A stretch of 64,000 nt of DNA from Candidatus Defluviibacterium haderslevense (GTDB lineage Bacteria; Bacteroidota; Bacteroidia; Chitinophagales; Saprospiraceae), in assembly GCA_016712225.1 (NCBI GenBank), contig JADJRL010000003.1, positions 248,001 to 312,000 of the forward strand, read 5' to 3'. Shown piece after piece: positions 49,348-57,770 of this stretch. The number at the start of each line of letters is the position of its first letter. Within the stretch, counting starts at the first letter, position 1. Below the pieces are notes generated by a model. That model made no database searches, was not told where the DNA came from, and saw nothing but the letters and a program-made list of their open reading frames with translations. A program made the position numbers and the translations under genes.

Positions 49348-49371
49348 AATTACCAAATATTGGTAATTTTG
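49348..49371 (+). promoter_or_regulatory. palindromic operator overlapping the parDE promoter
   Basis: AATTACCAA and TTGGTAATT form a perfect 9-bp inverted repeat (49348-49356 and 49360-49368) with a 3-nt centre. Its right arm overlaps a consensus -7 element TAATTTTG (49364-49371), 15 nt before the parD ATG. This is the expected arrangement for autorepression by a ribbon-helix-helix antitoxin. A second TAATTTTG occurs at 49306-49313. Confidence 0.65.
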
Positions 49372-49386
49372 TAAAAAAATAAAAGA

Positions 49387-49635
49387 ATGGGCAGAAATAC
49401 ATCCATTTCGTTAGGCGATCATTTTGAAAATTTCGTTTCTATTGCGTTGAAAAGTGGAAGGTATAATAATGCCAGTGAAGTTATTAGAGCAGCGCTACGC
49501 CTACTAGAAGATCAGGAAAAGAGCGCCATAGTTTTGGAAAATGCACTAATTGAGGGTGAAGAAAGTGGTTTTGTAATAAACTTCAATCCAGATTTGTTAT
49601 TAGAAAAACTCCATATTAATCATGGAATTAAATGA
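49387..49635 (+). CDS. parD: ParD-family type II antitoxin
   Basis: The 82-aa protein begins MGRNTSISLGDHFENFV and continues RYNNASEVIRAALRLLE, the ribbon-helix-helix DNA-binding domain of ParD/CopG antitoxins (residues about 1-50). The acidic C-terminal tail, about 50-82, is where ParD binds its toxin. The stop overlaps the parE start by 4 nt (ATGA). It should bind the palindrome at 49348 and repress the operon together with ParE. Confidence 0.92.
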   Translation: MGRNTSISLGDHFENFVSIALKSGRYNNASEVIRAALRLLEDQEKSAIVLENALIEGEESGFVINFNPDLLLEKLHINHGIK

Positions 49636-49931
49636 ATTTAAAAGTATCTGAAAAAGCTCAAAAAGATTTAATAAATATTTGGGAATATACCTTTCAAAAA
49701 TGGTCTCTGGAACAAGCAGATAAATATTTTAATATTCTTGTTCATGGGATGAATGAAATTTGTAAAAATCCTGATTTAGGTAAAAGTTATGAATATATTA
49801 GAAAAGATTATTTTGGTTATAATCAAAAATCTCATATCATCTTCTATAGAATTATTAATAATGAAACCATTGAAATCATTAGAATTCTGCATCAAAAAAT
49901 GGATTTACATAATAGAATAATAGGATATTAA
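49632..49931 (+). CDS. parE: ParE-family type II toxin
   Basis: The 99-aa protein has the RelE/ParE fold pattern: VSEKAQKDLINIWEYTFQKWS at the N-terminus, then NPDLGKSYEYIRKDYFGYNQKSHIIFYRI and IEIIRILHQKMDLHNRI. Chromosomal ParE toxins inhibit DNA gyrase, and the C-terminal RILHxxMD is the usual ParE ending. The 4-nt overlap with parD gives coupled translation. The module is intact, so it is presumably active. Its position beside a truncated gene remnant suggests a variable spot. Confidence 0.93.
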   Translation: MNLKVSEKAQKDLINIWEYTFQKWSLEQADKYFNILVHGMNEICKNPDLGKSYEYIRKDYFGYNQKSHIIFYRIINNETIEIIRILHQKMDLHNRIIGY

Positions 49932-49993
49932 CTCAAATTATATATTGCATTAATTGCTAAAAATATAAAGAATTATTTTCTTTTAATTATGCT

Positions 49994-51028
49994 CTACTGT
50001 TCCACTTCCAATCTCGGATCATATACCCTTTGACACACATCAGCCAAAAGCATTCCTAAAATCGTCATTCCTACTCCCCACATAAATAAGGCCTGTACAA
50101 CAGTCCAATCACGGTAATAAATGGATTGAAAAAGTAATCTTCCGGTTCCAGGAATACTGAATATGGTTTCGATAACGATGGACCCACCTATGAGAAAAGG
50201 TAATGCAGATGCAATCCATCCTAGTACCGGAATGAGCGCTAAGGGCAAAACTTCTTTTTTTAATACATTTTGCTGACTGAGTCCTACACTCAAAGCTCGA
50301 AACCAAAATGGTTTTTGCTGCTGATCGATTAATCCCTGACGCGTCATATTATATAAAATAGCAAGCGAAGGCAATACCAAACTGATCAATGGCAAGATCA
50401 AATATTGAGGCTGACGAAACCAAATATTGATTGGGCTCATCTCCTGATCACTGATAAACGTACTTGGAAATAATTGTATAAAATTGGGATTACAGAATAC
50501 TAATAACAACAAACTCGCAATCCAAAAAACAGGTACAGAATGTAATCCTGTTAAGAATAGATTCAAATATTGAGGTAATTTTTTTTGACTTGTTTTTACA
50601 GACCAGAATCCCAAATAAATACCCAAACCAAAAATCAATAATATGGCTGGCAATTGTACACACATGGTCCATCCAAATGCTTCATATATTTTGGATGAAA
50701 CCGGTCGTTGATCTCGTACAGAATATTGAGATTGCGTCATCCATAAATGATATTTATTATTCAAGCCATTCCATCTGGGATTAGGCCAAAAAGATTGCGT
50801 TTCATTAGAGATTAACGGATCTACTTTTAGTGGTAAAATACTAAAATAAAATAGTGGAATTTCTTTGGTATTTGTTGTGTGTACCAAAGAATTATCATTA
50901 GGATCTTCTGCCTTGATGATATCAGCGTAACTACCGGGAATTTGTTCGATCATCCACAATACAAACAATACCATAAAAAGGCCTAATAGAATTCCTGATA
51001 TGATTCTTCTAATGATAAATAGTATCAT
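49994..51028 (-). CDS. peptide ABC transporter permease, DppB-like
   Basis: The 344-aa protein has six membrane helices and a long periplasmic insert between the first two, typical of DppB/OppB permeases. The EAA loop reads LPLALIPVLGWIASALPFLIGG, followed by the family motif IETIFSIPGTGRLLFQSI, and it ends DVCQRVYDPR. It forms half of the inner-membrane channel for peptide import. It starts 7 nt after the stop of the substrate-binding gene, so the two are one operon. No DppC or ATPase gene follows in this window. Confidence 0.9.
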   Translation of the reverse strand: MILFIIRRIISGILLGLFMVLFVLWMIEQIPGSYADIIKAEDPNDNSLVHTTNTKEIPLFYFSILPLKVDPLISNETQSFWPNPRWNGLNNKYHLWMTQSQYSVRDQRPVSSKIYEAFGWTMCVQLPAILLIFGLGIYLGFWSVKTSQKKLPQYLNLFLTGLHSVPVFWIASLLLLVFCNPNFIQLFPSTFISDQEMSPINIWFRQPQYLILPLISLVLPSLAILYNMTRQGLIDQQQKPFWFRALSVGLSQQNVLKKEVLPLALIPVLGWIASALPFLIGGSIVIETIFSIPGTGRLLFQSIYYRDWTVVQALFMWGVGMTILGMLLADVCQRVYDPRLEVEQ

Positions 51029-51035
51029 TTTTTGT

Positions 51036-52778
51036 TTATCGCTTTGTGATCAATGTTGCTACATATCCCGGTTTTAAGGACGTTGGCTTACATGAAATAC
51101 GTTTGTTGAATGCAATCCGTTCCATGGTAGAAAACAAAAAAATCTGTGGTTGTTCATCATATAAGATTTCCTGAAACCATAGATATGCGTCTTCACGCTC
51201 TTTACTGGTGTGCGCATTTCGAATTTGAGTTATCAAACTATCTGTTTGAACCGTAGCAAATCCACATCGATTACTTCCTCCAACATTGGTATTAGAAGAA
51301 TGCCAGCTTTGAAACGGATCCCATAAGGTATTGGGTTGAGAACTGAGCATGGTTGCTATATCAAATTGTTGATTTTTGACTGCGTCCAATAATAAAGCAG
51401 ATTCTTTACTTTCGAGATCAATTTGGATTCCTATTTTCTTTGCGTTCTCTTGTAAAACGATACCTAAATTTTTTCCAATTTCTTTGCCCGCAACGAGCAT
51501 TTTAAATTGTAGTTTGATTTTTTTACCAGCGACGTTTTTATCCAATATGCCGTCTTTATCGGTATCCTTCCATCCTGCCTCCGCTAATAGGTTGGTAGCG
51601 TATTCTAAATCATATGCTATGGGTTTAAGTTTTGTATTATAATAAGTTTTAGTTTGGTGCACAGGACCTATAATCCGTTGCGCCAAACCATTAAAATTGG
51701 ATTGAATAAATAAATCCACATCAATGATGGAAGCTAATGCCTTGCGTACATTTTTTTCATTGAGCCCAGGATTTCGAGTGTTCAATTCCAAATAATAATA
51801 TTGCATCGTCGTGGGAGTAATAAAATCCAATTGATCGGCATTCGTTTTCTTTAATACATCAAATTGCTTGGCATTGACCTTAGCCATTAAGTCAATCGTT
51901 CCATCCTTCAATGAAATAACTGAAGCTGCTTCATCTGGCATGATCCAAAATTCAATTTGATCTGGATATGCCGTCAACATTGGATAATCATTTATATATT
52001 CATTACCCCACCAGTTCTTCTTTTTTTCAAGGATAATTTTGGTTCCGTTTTGCCATGATTTTAATTCGTAGGCACCTGCACCGGTTATTCGCTCACGACA
52101 AAAAGCGGCAGATTGAAATGTTTCGGCAAAAGATTTCAGTGCATTCCATTTTTCGGTTGAATATCCGGTAGAATCATTATGTACCAATTCAGGAATATTG
52201 TATCGATCCATGATATGATTGGGATCGTAATCATGAGCCGGATAAATATTGAAATTACCGCTTAATTCCTGACTCAACATATAATTTTTAGCAATTGATA
52301 TTTTGAATGTCTTTGAATTTTTTGGATCAATTTCGACATTCTGTATATTTTTAAATGATCCCCGCCAGGTTCCATTCTTGACATGCGGATTTAAAGCTGC
52401 TTTAACAGTAAAGGCAATATCAATACCTGAGACTGGATGACCATCACTGAAAACAGCATGATCCAGAATTTGATATTCATATTGTACCGTTGTATCATTG
52501 AGTATAGTAGCAGGTGACATACGCTGCACCATTAATGGTGACAATTCAAGATGATCTGGATTGAATTCAAACAGAGGTGGCATGATGAAACCTTCTATCT
52601 GTGTCGCCACTGAAGATTGAGAAACGATGGGATTTAAACAATCGGGCTCCTCCGCTACTCTAATTTTCAAGACGAAACCTTTGTCTTTCTGATTCCCCGT
52701 ACATCCCATACCATTAAGAAATATATAAACTGATAATAGGGATAAAAAAATAAATCTACTGGTTCGCATAATCTGCAT
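51036..52778 (-). CDS. peptide ABC transporter substrate-binding lipoprotein
   Basis: The 580-aa protein has a lipoprotein signal ending FLNGMGC (Cys26). The mature part is SBP_bac_5 (DppA/OppA) family: LRIAEEPDxLNP-like RVAEEPDCLNP at the start, FSDGHPVSGIDIAFTVKA, ITGAGAYELKSWQNGTKIILEKKKNWWG and NVRKALASIIDVDLF. It captures peptides or related solutes in the periplasm for the DppB-like permease encoded 7 nt downstream. Met4 is an alternative start. It diverges from the TIGR01777 gene with only 9 nt between starts. Confidence 0.9.
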   Translation of the reverse strand: MQIMRTSRFIFLSLLSVYIFLNGMGCTGNQKDKGFVLKIRVAEEPDCLNPIVSQSSVATQIEGFIMPPLFEFNPDHLELSPLMVQRMSPATILNDTTVQYEYQILDHAVFSDGHPVSGIDIAFTVKAALNPHVKNGTWRGSFKNIQNVEIDPKNSKTFKISIAKNYMLSQELSGNFNIYPAHDYDPNHIMDRYNIPELVHNDSTGYSTEKWNALKSFAETFQSAAFCRERITGAGAYELKSWQNGTKIILEKKKNWWGNEYINDYPMLTAYPDQIEFWIMPDEAASVISLKDGTIDLMAKVNAKQFDVLKKTNADQLDFITPTTMQYYYLELNTRNPGLNEKNVRKALASIIDVDLFIQSNFNGLAQRIIGPVHQTKTYYNTKLKPIAYDLEYATNLLAEAGWKDTDKDGILDKNVAGKKIKLQFKMLVAGKEIGKNLGIVLQENAKKIGIQIDLESKESALLLDAVKNQQFDIATMLSSQPNTLWDPFQSWHSSNTNVGGSNRCGFATVQTDSLITQIRNAHTSKEREDAYLWFQEILYDEQPQIFLFSTMERIAFNKRISCKPTSLKPGYVATLITKR

Positions 52779-52787
52779 TTAATTTGT

Positions 52788-53744
52788 ATGCCACTAAAGT
52801 ATGGCTTTATCATGGTATCTAACGCAGAGAAGTATAAAATTCTTATTATAGGAGGCAGTGGTTTAATAGGAAGAGCCCTAACAGAGCATTTGGAACACCA
52901 AGGTCATGAGGTAAGTTGGTTAGGACGCCATGCCAACCATACCTCTCATAGGAAGTCTTATGAGTGGGATCTACAAGCTGGAACCTATGATCCACATGCC
53001 TTTCAAGATGTAGATATATTTATCAATTTAGCTGGCTCTTCAATCTCAGATGGATTGTGGACCGCAAAAAAAAAACTGGATATTCTAAACTCTAGAACAG
53101 CTGCGATAGAGCTCTTGTTAATAGGTCTCCACTCATCAGCCAACCGTCCCCAACTTATTATTAATGGCAGTGCTATTGGCTATTATGGCTCACAACCTTT
53201 AGCAAAACTTGATGAATCGAGCTCCCCCGGATCCAATGATATCCTTAGCCAAATCGTCAAAAAATGGGAAGCAAAAGCTGAAGATTTATCCTCCTATACC
53301 GAACGCTTGGTTATAGCTCGTACAGGACTTGTGCTGAGTAATAAAGGAGGATTGTGGACAAAATTATTGATGACTAAAGTTATCAGATTGTTTAATTGGT
53401 TTGGGAATGGCCATCAAATGTATTCTTGGATACACATTGACGATTATTGTAAGGCTATATCTTTTATCATAACACACCAATCCATATGCGGACCTGTTAA
53501 TCTCACTTCACCCAACCCTTGTTCTCAAAAAAATTTGATACAAAGCATTAGAGCCAACTTGCATTCTATATCTTTTGGTTTTGCCATTCCAGTTTTTGCC
53601 CTCAAAATGTTTCTTGGTGATCTAGCTTCGATGTTGATGACTGATGCTTGTGTGTTGCCCAACAAATTGGTCCAACAGGGATTTCAATTCGATTATCCAA
53701 CTATTGATCAAGCTGTTCAGAAATTAATGAAATCCATATACTAA
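52788..53744 (+). CDS. TIGR01777 family sugar-nucleotide-epimerase-like oxidoreductase
   Basis: The 318-aa protein has the Rossmann loop ILIIGGSGLIGRAL, followed by FINLAGSSISDGLWTAKKK, INGSAIGYYGS, YTERLVIARTGLVLSNKGG and SWIHIDDY. Together these identify the TIGR01777 (YfcH-like) extended-SDR family. Substrates are not established. The Met at 52812 is a plausible later start. It would leave more room for divergent promoters, because the ATG at 52788 is 9 nt from the start of the opposite gene. Confidence 0.9.
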   Translation: MPLKYGFIMVSNAEKYKILIIGGSGLIGRALTEHLEHQGHEVSWLGRHANHTSHRKSYEWDLQAGTYDPHAFQDVDIFINLAGSSISDGLWTAKKKLDILNSRTAAIELLLIGLHSSANRPQLIINGSAIGYYGSQPLAKLDESSSPGSNDILSQIVKKWEAKAEDLSSYTERLVIARTGLVLSNKGGLWTKLLMTKVIRLFNWFGNGHQMYSWIHIDDYCKAISFIITHQSICGPVNLTSPNPCSQKNLIQSIRANLHSISFGFAIPVFALKMFLGDLASMLMTDACVLPNKLVQQGFQFDYPTIDQAVQKLMKSIY

Positions 53745-53861
53745 TTTAACTGTGGTTGAAACCATATTAATTCAAAGGTTTGATTCATCAAGTATTTGAT
53801 TTCATTTTGAAAATCATATTATAAATTATTTTTATTTATAATACTCTGGTTACAAATTTAC

Positions 53862-53869
53862 TATTTTTG
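53862..53869 (+). promoter_or_regulatory. -7 promoter element
   Basis: TATTTTTG matches TAnnTTTG and lies 67 nt before the chosen ATG at 53936. The TTG of this element also opens a longer frame, which I reject as a start for that reason. Confidence 0.4.
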
Positions 53870-53935
53870 AATTTGATTCTCTGGAACTGTTTTATATTTT
53901 TATTGCTACATTCGATCAAATATAACTTAAAAAAA

Positions 53936-55171
53936 ATGATTTATAAAAAATTAGCCTTCCAGTTATTTTGGATGATAGTTCCCCTCAGTTGGTGTGTGTC
54001 TCAGAATTGGAAAGACCATTACCATTTTAACCCCCAACAAACCTTGAATAGAATCAAATTTTTAGATGGCATGACGGGCTTTACTGCTGGTAGTCTTTAT
54101 AATGGTTCCACGGAAAATATTCATATAACGCATGATGGAGGGAAGACTTGGACCGATGCTAGTTCAGGATATACGGCCATGCGTTTCATGGATATTTTTA
54201 TTCAGGATCAATCCACTATTTTTATGAGTGGCAATGAAGGTTTGGTGATCAGATCCAAAGATGGTGGTAAGAGTTGGCAAACGATGAATACGAATACCAA
54301 AGAACAACTCTGGGGTATATACTTTATAAGTTCTGAAATTGGTTTTGCTGTCGGGTCAAACGGAATTATTATTCGTACTAAAAATGGCGGGAACGATTGG
54401 GAGACTATACCCATCGGAATAAATAATTTGTTTTATGATGTGTATTTTACACCAAAAGGTATTGGATTTGCATCCGGATCAAACACCTTGTGGAAAACTG
54501 ATGATCTGGGTCTGAGTTGGTATCCAATTGCAGATTTTCCATTTGAAGCGCCTGCAGATTGGATCAGATGCATTAAGATGGTAAATGAAAAAGTAGGTTT
54601 TGCCTGCGCTGATATTGGTAGAATATATAAAACCGAAGATGGTGGGGATCATTGGGAACGATTGGCATCCGGTGTACAAGAACCTTTATTTGATCTCGAT
54701 TTTGTGGATGAATTACATGGCATTGTTTGTGGTTTCAACGGTACTATTTTGAAGACTGATGATGGTGGACTTTCGTGGACTCCAATGATAAGCCCATTAG
54801 GCATCGAACATTTATATTCCATTGATTTAATTTCAAAAGACTTAGGATTTATTTGTACACATACAGGACGAATATTAAAACTAAATATGGCAAGTGGAAC
54901 TCATTTGGCAAATAAAGACTTAATAACCATGTATCCCAATCCATGCACAAATTATATTAAGTTACAATTAAACAATGTAACGCAATCTGAAGTAAAACAA
55001 ATAAATATTTGCACAATAAACGGATCTATTAATCCAGTTCAAGGTCTCTGGTTAAATAATCGCGAATTACAGATCAATATTCCCATAGGATGTGTTGGAA
55101 TGGCTACAATTCAAATAGAGTCAGAGCATAAAATTATTACGGTCCCTATAATCATTTTAAATGCTGAATAA
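53936..55171 (+). CDS. YCF48/Asp-box propeller protein with T9SS sorting domain
   Basis: The protein has about 411 residues from the ATG at 53936, which gives a good signal peptide ending WCVSQ. Six Asp-box turns of YCF48/BNR type are visible: THDGGKTWTD, SKDGGKSWQT, KNGGNDWET, TDDLGLSWYP, TEDGGDHWER and TDDGGLSWTP. Blades are spaced about 42-45 residues apart, as in HCF136/YCF48 propellers. The last about 80 residues (MYPNPCTN onward) are a T9SS sorting domain. In bacteria such proteins are surface propellers of unknown ligand, not photosystem factors. Confidence 0.88.
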   Translation: MIYKKLAFQLFWMIVPLSWCVSQNWKDHYHFNPQQTLNRIKFLDGMTGFTAGSLYNGSTENIHITHDGGKTWTDASSGYTAMRFMDIFIQDQSTIFMSGNEGLVIRSKDGGKSWQTMNTNTKEQLWGIYFISSEIGFAVGSNGIIIRTKNGGNDWETIPIGINNLFYDVYFTPKGIGFASGSNTLWKTDDLGLSWYPIADFPFEAPADWIRCIKMVNEKVGFACADIGRIYKTEDGGDHWERLASGVQEPLFDLDFVDELHGIVCGFNGTILKTDDGGLSWTPMISPLGIEHLYSIDLISKDLGFICTHTGRILKLNMASGTHLANKDLITMYPNPCTNYIKLQLNNVTQSEVKQINICTINGSINPVQGLWLNNRELQINIPIGCVGMATIQIESEHKIITVPIIILNAE

Positions 55172-55239
55172 CAATATTGGAAAGTTAGATTATTGTTAAA
55201 CATTTATTAGTTTGTACCTTAAAATATATCAATAAAAAA

Positions 55240-55270
55240 GGACCTTGAATTAAATCAAAATTCAAGGTCC
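55240..55270. terminator. strong convergent terminator
   Basis: A perfect 12-bp stem pairs GGACCTTGAATT (55240-55251) with AATTCAAGGTCC (55259-55270) around a 7-nt loop. On the minus strand it is followed by CTTTTTTATT, so it is best suited to ending the minus-strand gene at 55357. It may also stop transcription from the left. Confidence 0.8.
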
Positions 55271-55356
55271 ATTAGTTTATAAAAATAAATGAAATAGAAT
55301 ATTTTAACTTTAGTAAAACAATCTACTGTTATTCAATTTATCAATGAATTAATTCT

Positions 55357-55959
55357 TTATTCCAATTGATCCGTAATATATTTTCCAAGGACCTTTCCAG
55401 CTTTAGCATAACTCTCTGCAACTCGACTCGTGACATCATAATCATTTCCACCAAACTGTGATCCGGGAACATTCTTCAAAAAGCCAGATGCCAAAACGGC
55501 TTTCGTTTTATTGTCAATAAATTTAATGATGAAATCACAGTATGCCGGTTTCTTCATGACCCCAATGTTGAATCCAGGTTCGAATTTTGTTGTTTCCAAT
55601 ACGACTGTAATATTGGTATTTTCCTTTTTCAAAAATAACTTATCCAATTTTTCAACATGTTTATTGAGTAACTCTTCAAATTTAGGTTCGAAAGATGCTT
55701 TGCGGTCGGCTTTCCAATTGACTAACCATTTATCACCTTTACCTTTTTCCTTTTTATTTTGTTCTGCTACTTTTTCTTGAATATAATCTTCTTCTTTGTC
55801 GAATTTGCCCACAGACATATTGCTATAATCATATTCGGTATTAATGAATTTTTCATTTTTTAAAAATTTCAAATCCTTCCCTGATTCCCATCTGATTTTT
55901 TGGGCTTCAACCATTAGGCTACAACTTAAAATAAGTGTTACGAGTGCAAATAATTTCAT
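55357..55959 (-). CDS. secreted protein of unknown function
   Basis: The 200-aa protein has a signal peptide ending MVEAQ (about 19). The mature part is rich in Lys and Glu. It begins KIRWESGKDLKFLKNEKFINTEYDYSNM-like sequence and has a central helical KFEELLNKHVEKLDKLF. The end, GGNDYDVTSRVAESYAKAGKVLGKYI, resembles lipid-binding or DUF4410-like secreted proteins. I would not assign a family. It is monocistronic with a strong terminator. Confidence 0.7.
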   Translation of the reverse strand: MKLFALVTLILSCSLMVEAQKIRWESGKDLKFLKNEKFINTEYDYSNMSVGKFDKEEDYIQEKVAEQNKKEKGKGDKWLVNWKADRKASFEPKFEELLNKHVEKLDKLFLKKENTNITVVLETTKFEPGFNIGVMKKPAYCDFIIKFIDNKTKAVLASGFLKNVPGSQFGGNDYDVTSRVAESYAKAGKVLGKYITDQLE

Positions 55960-56078
55960 TTTATTTAGTTTTAGTGAGTTGCTAAATTACGAAGAAATCT
56001 TAAGAAAACATTAAATCCAGCTCAAATCTATAATTTGAAGTTTTATTTCCATATTAATTTTTTATCTTGTAGCGTTAA

Positions 56079-57749
56079 ATGATTTATATGAAGCGATCAG
56101 AATTTTTAAATAAGTTCCGCCCTACGCTGGAACAAGCCCCAATGCCTCCAGCTTCGCTGGATCCCTATTCCGGACCGTGGACTAGGACACAGGTAACCCA
56201 TCTTTTAAGGAGAACTCAGTTTGGACTTCGCAAAACAGATGTGGATGCTTTCTTAGCTTTAGGCGTAAATGGCGCAGTTGGTAAACTTTTAGATGCGTCT
56301 AATGATGCTTTACCCTCACTTCCATTAAATGTCTACAGCACAGCGCAAGATCCTGATCCCAGTACACCTTTTGGCCAGACCTGGGTAAATGCCCCAGTTA
56401 CTACAGTTATACCACCACAATATTATCAAGCACGAACCGATACTTTGAAAGCCTGGTGGGTTGGTAATATGATCAATCAAAAGACTACCCTTACAGAAAA
56501 GATGACTCTCTTCCTATTTAACCTGATCCCTGTAGAAGCAGATTCTGTTCAAATAGCACAGGTTACTTATGATTATTATGCTCTCTTGAGAAATAATTGC
56601 TTGGGTGATTACAAAAAAATATTAAAACTTATTTCTGTTCATCCTGCCATGCTTAAATATCTGAATGGTAGTTTGAATGCCAAAGGTGCGCCAGATGAAA
56701 ATTTTGGAAGAGAGTTACAAGAATTATTCACCATAGGAAAAGGCCCGGATTCTAAATACACAGAAGATGATGTAAAGGCAGCAGCCAAAATTTTAACCGG
56801 ATATAGAATCAATCCACTCACGAATCCTGTTAGTTATTACTTTGATTTTAATGCGCATGATTTATCTGTTAAGCGCTTTTCTTCATTTTACAATAATACC
56901 ACGATCAATGGGAAGTTCGGCCCTGCAGGTGAACAAGAATTAGATGAACTCATCACCATGTTGACGAACCACATTGAGACATCCAGACATTTTTGTAGAA
57001 AATTATATCAATTTTTTATTTATTATGATATTACTCCGGATGCTGAACAAAATTTTATTCGTCCCCTTGCAGATTTTTTTAAATCATCAGGTTTTGATAT
57101 TAAAAAAACTATAGAAACATTATTTAAATCTCAGCATTTCTACGATTCATTGAATACTGCTTGTGTTATAAAGAGTCCTTTGGATTATGCTATTGGAATT
57201 TGTAAAGAATTTAGTGTTCAATTTCCAAACAACACTATCCCATTAGATCAATATATCGCTTGGGGAACAATAACCAGTTTAGCTGCGTATCAGGGATTAA
57301 ACATAGCAGATCCTCCTGCAGTTGCCGGATGGCAGGCATGGTACCAAGCACCACAGTTTCATGAGATTTGGATTAATGCTGACTCATTGGCAAGTAGAAA
57401 CAGGGTGGCTGAAAATATTACGAGCGCTAAAGGGATACAATATAATGCCGTGACCATATTAAAAATGGATCCGACCATACTAACAGCTCAATTTTCTAAT
57501 CCGGAAAATGCTCTAGAATTGGTCAAAGAAGCGGTAGATTTTATTTATAATTTTAAACTCTCGGATACTTCCTATCTGTATTTTAAAAATTTCTTGATAT
57601 CAGGACTTCCAAATGATTCTTATTGGACCGAAGCATGGTTGGATTTCAAGGGCAACCCAAATGATCCGGTTAAAAAGAATACCGTGAGTACTCGTCTAAG
57701 TGCTATGTATCGCGAAATAATCAGTCAGGCAGAATATCATCTTTCTTAA
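56079..57749 (+). CDS. DUF1800 domain protein
   Basis: The 556-aa protein shows the DUF1800 hallmarks: HLLRRTQFGLRKTDVDAF near residue 38, ENFGRELQELFTIG near 207 (the conserved RELxELFTxG) and RHFCRKLYQFFIYYDI near 305. No signal peptide is evident; Met4 is an alternative start. The next gene, 21 nt downstream, encodes a DUF1501 protein. The two families are almost always paired in Bacteroidota and Planctomycetota, which implies joint action in a secreted or periplasmic process of unknown chemistry. Confidence 0.93.
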   Translation: MIYMKRSEFLNKFRPTLEQAPMPPASLDPYSGPWTRTQVTHLLRRTQFGLRKTDVDAFLALGVNGAVGKLLDASNDALPSLPLNVYSTAQDPDPSTPFGQTWVNAPVTTVIPPQYYQARTDTLKAWWVGNMINQKTTLTEKMTLFLFNLIPVEADSVQIAQVTYDYYALLRNNCLGDYKKILKLISVHPAMLKYLNGSLNAKGAPDENFGRELQELFTIGKGPDSKYTEDDVKAAAKILTGYRINPLTNPVSYYFDFNAHDLSVKRFSSFYNNTTINGKFGPAGEQELDELITMLTNHIETSRHFCRKLYQFFIYYDITPDAEQNFIRPLADFFKSSGFDIKKTIETLFKSQHFYDSLNTACVIKSPLDYAIGICKEFSVQFPNNTIPLDQYIAWGTITSLAAYQGLNIADPPAVAGWQAWYQAPQFHEIWINADSLASRNRVAENITSAKGIQYNAVTILKMDPTILTAQFSNPENALELVKEAVDFIYNFKLSDTSYLYFKNFLISGLPNDSYWTEAWLDFKGNPNDPVKKNTVSTRLSAMYREIISQAEYHLS

Positions 57750-57770
57750 TACAGATTAAAAATTAAAAAA

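Noticed and set aside
53867..53935. TTG start extending the YCF48-type protein
   Set aside because: The TTG lies in a TATTTTTG promoter element, and the ATG at 53936 begins a normal signal peptide.
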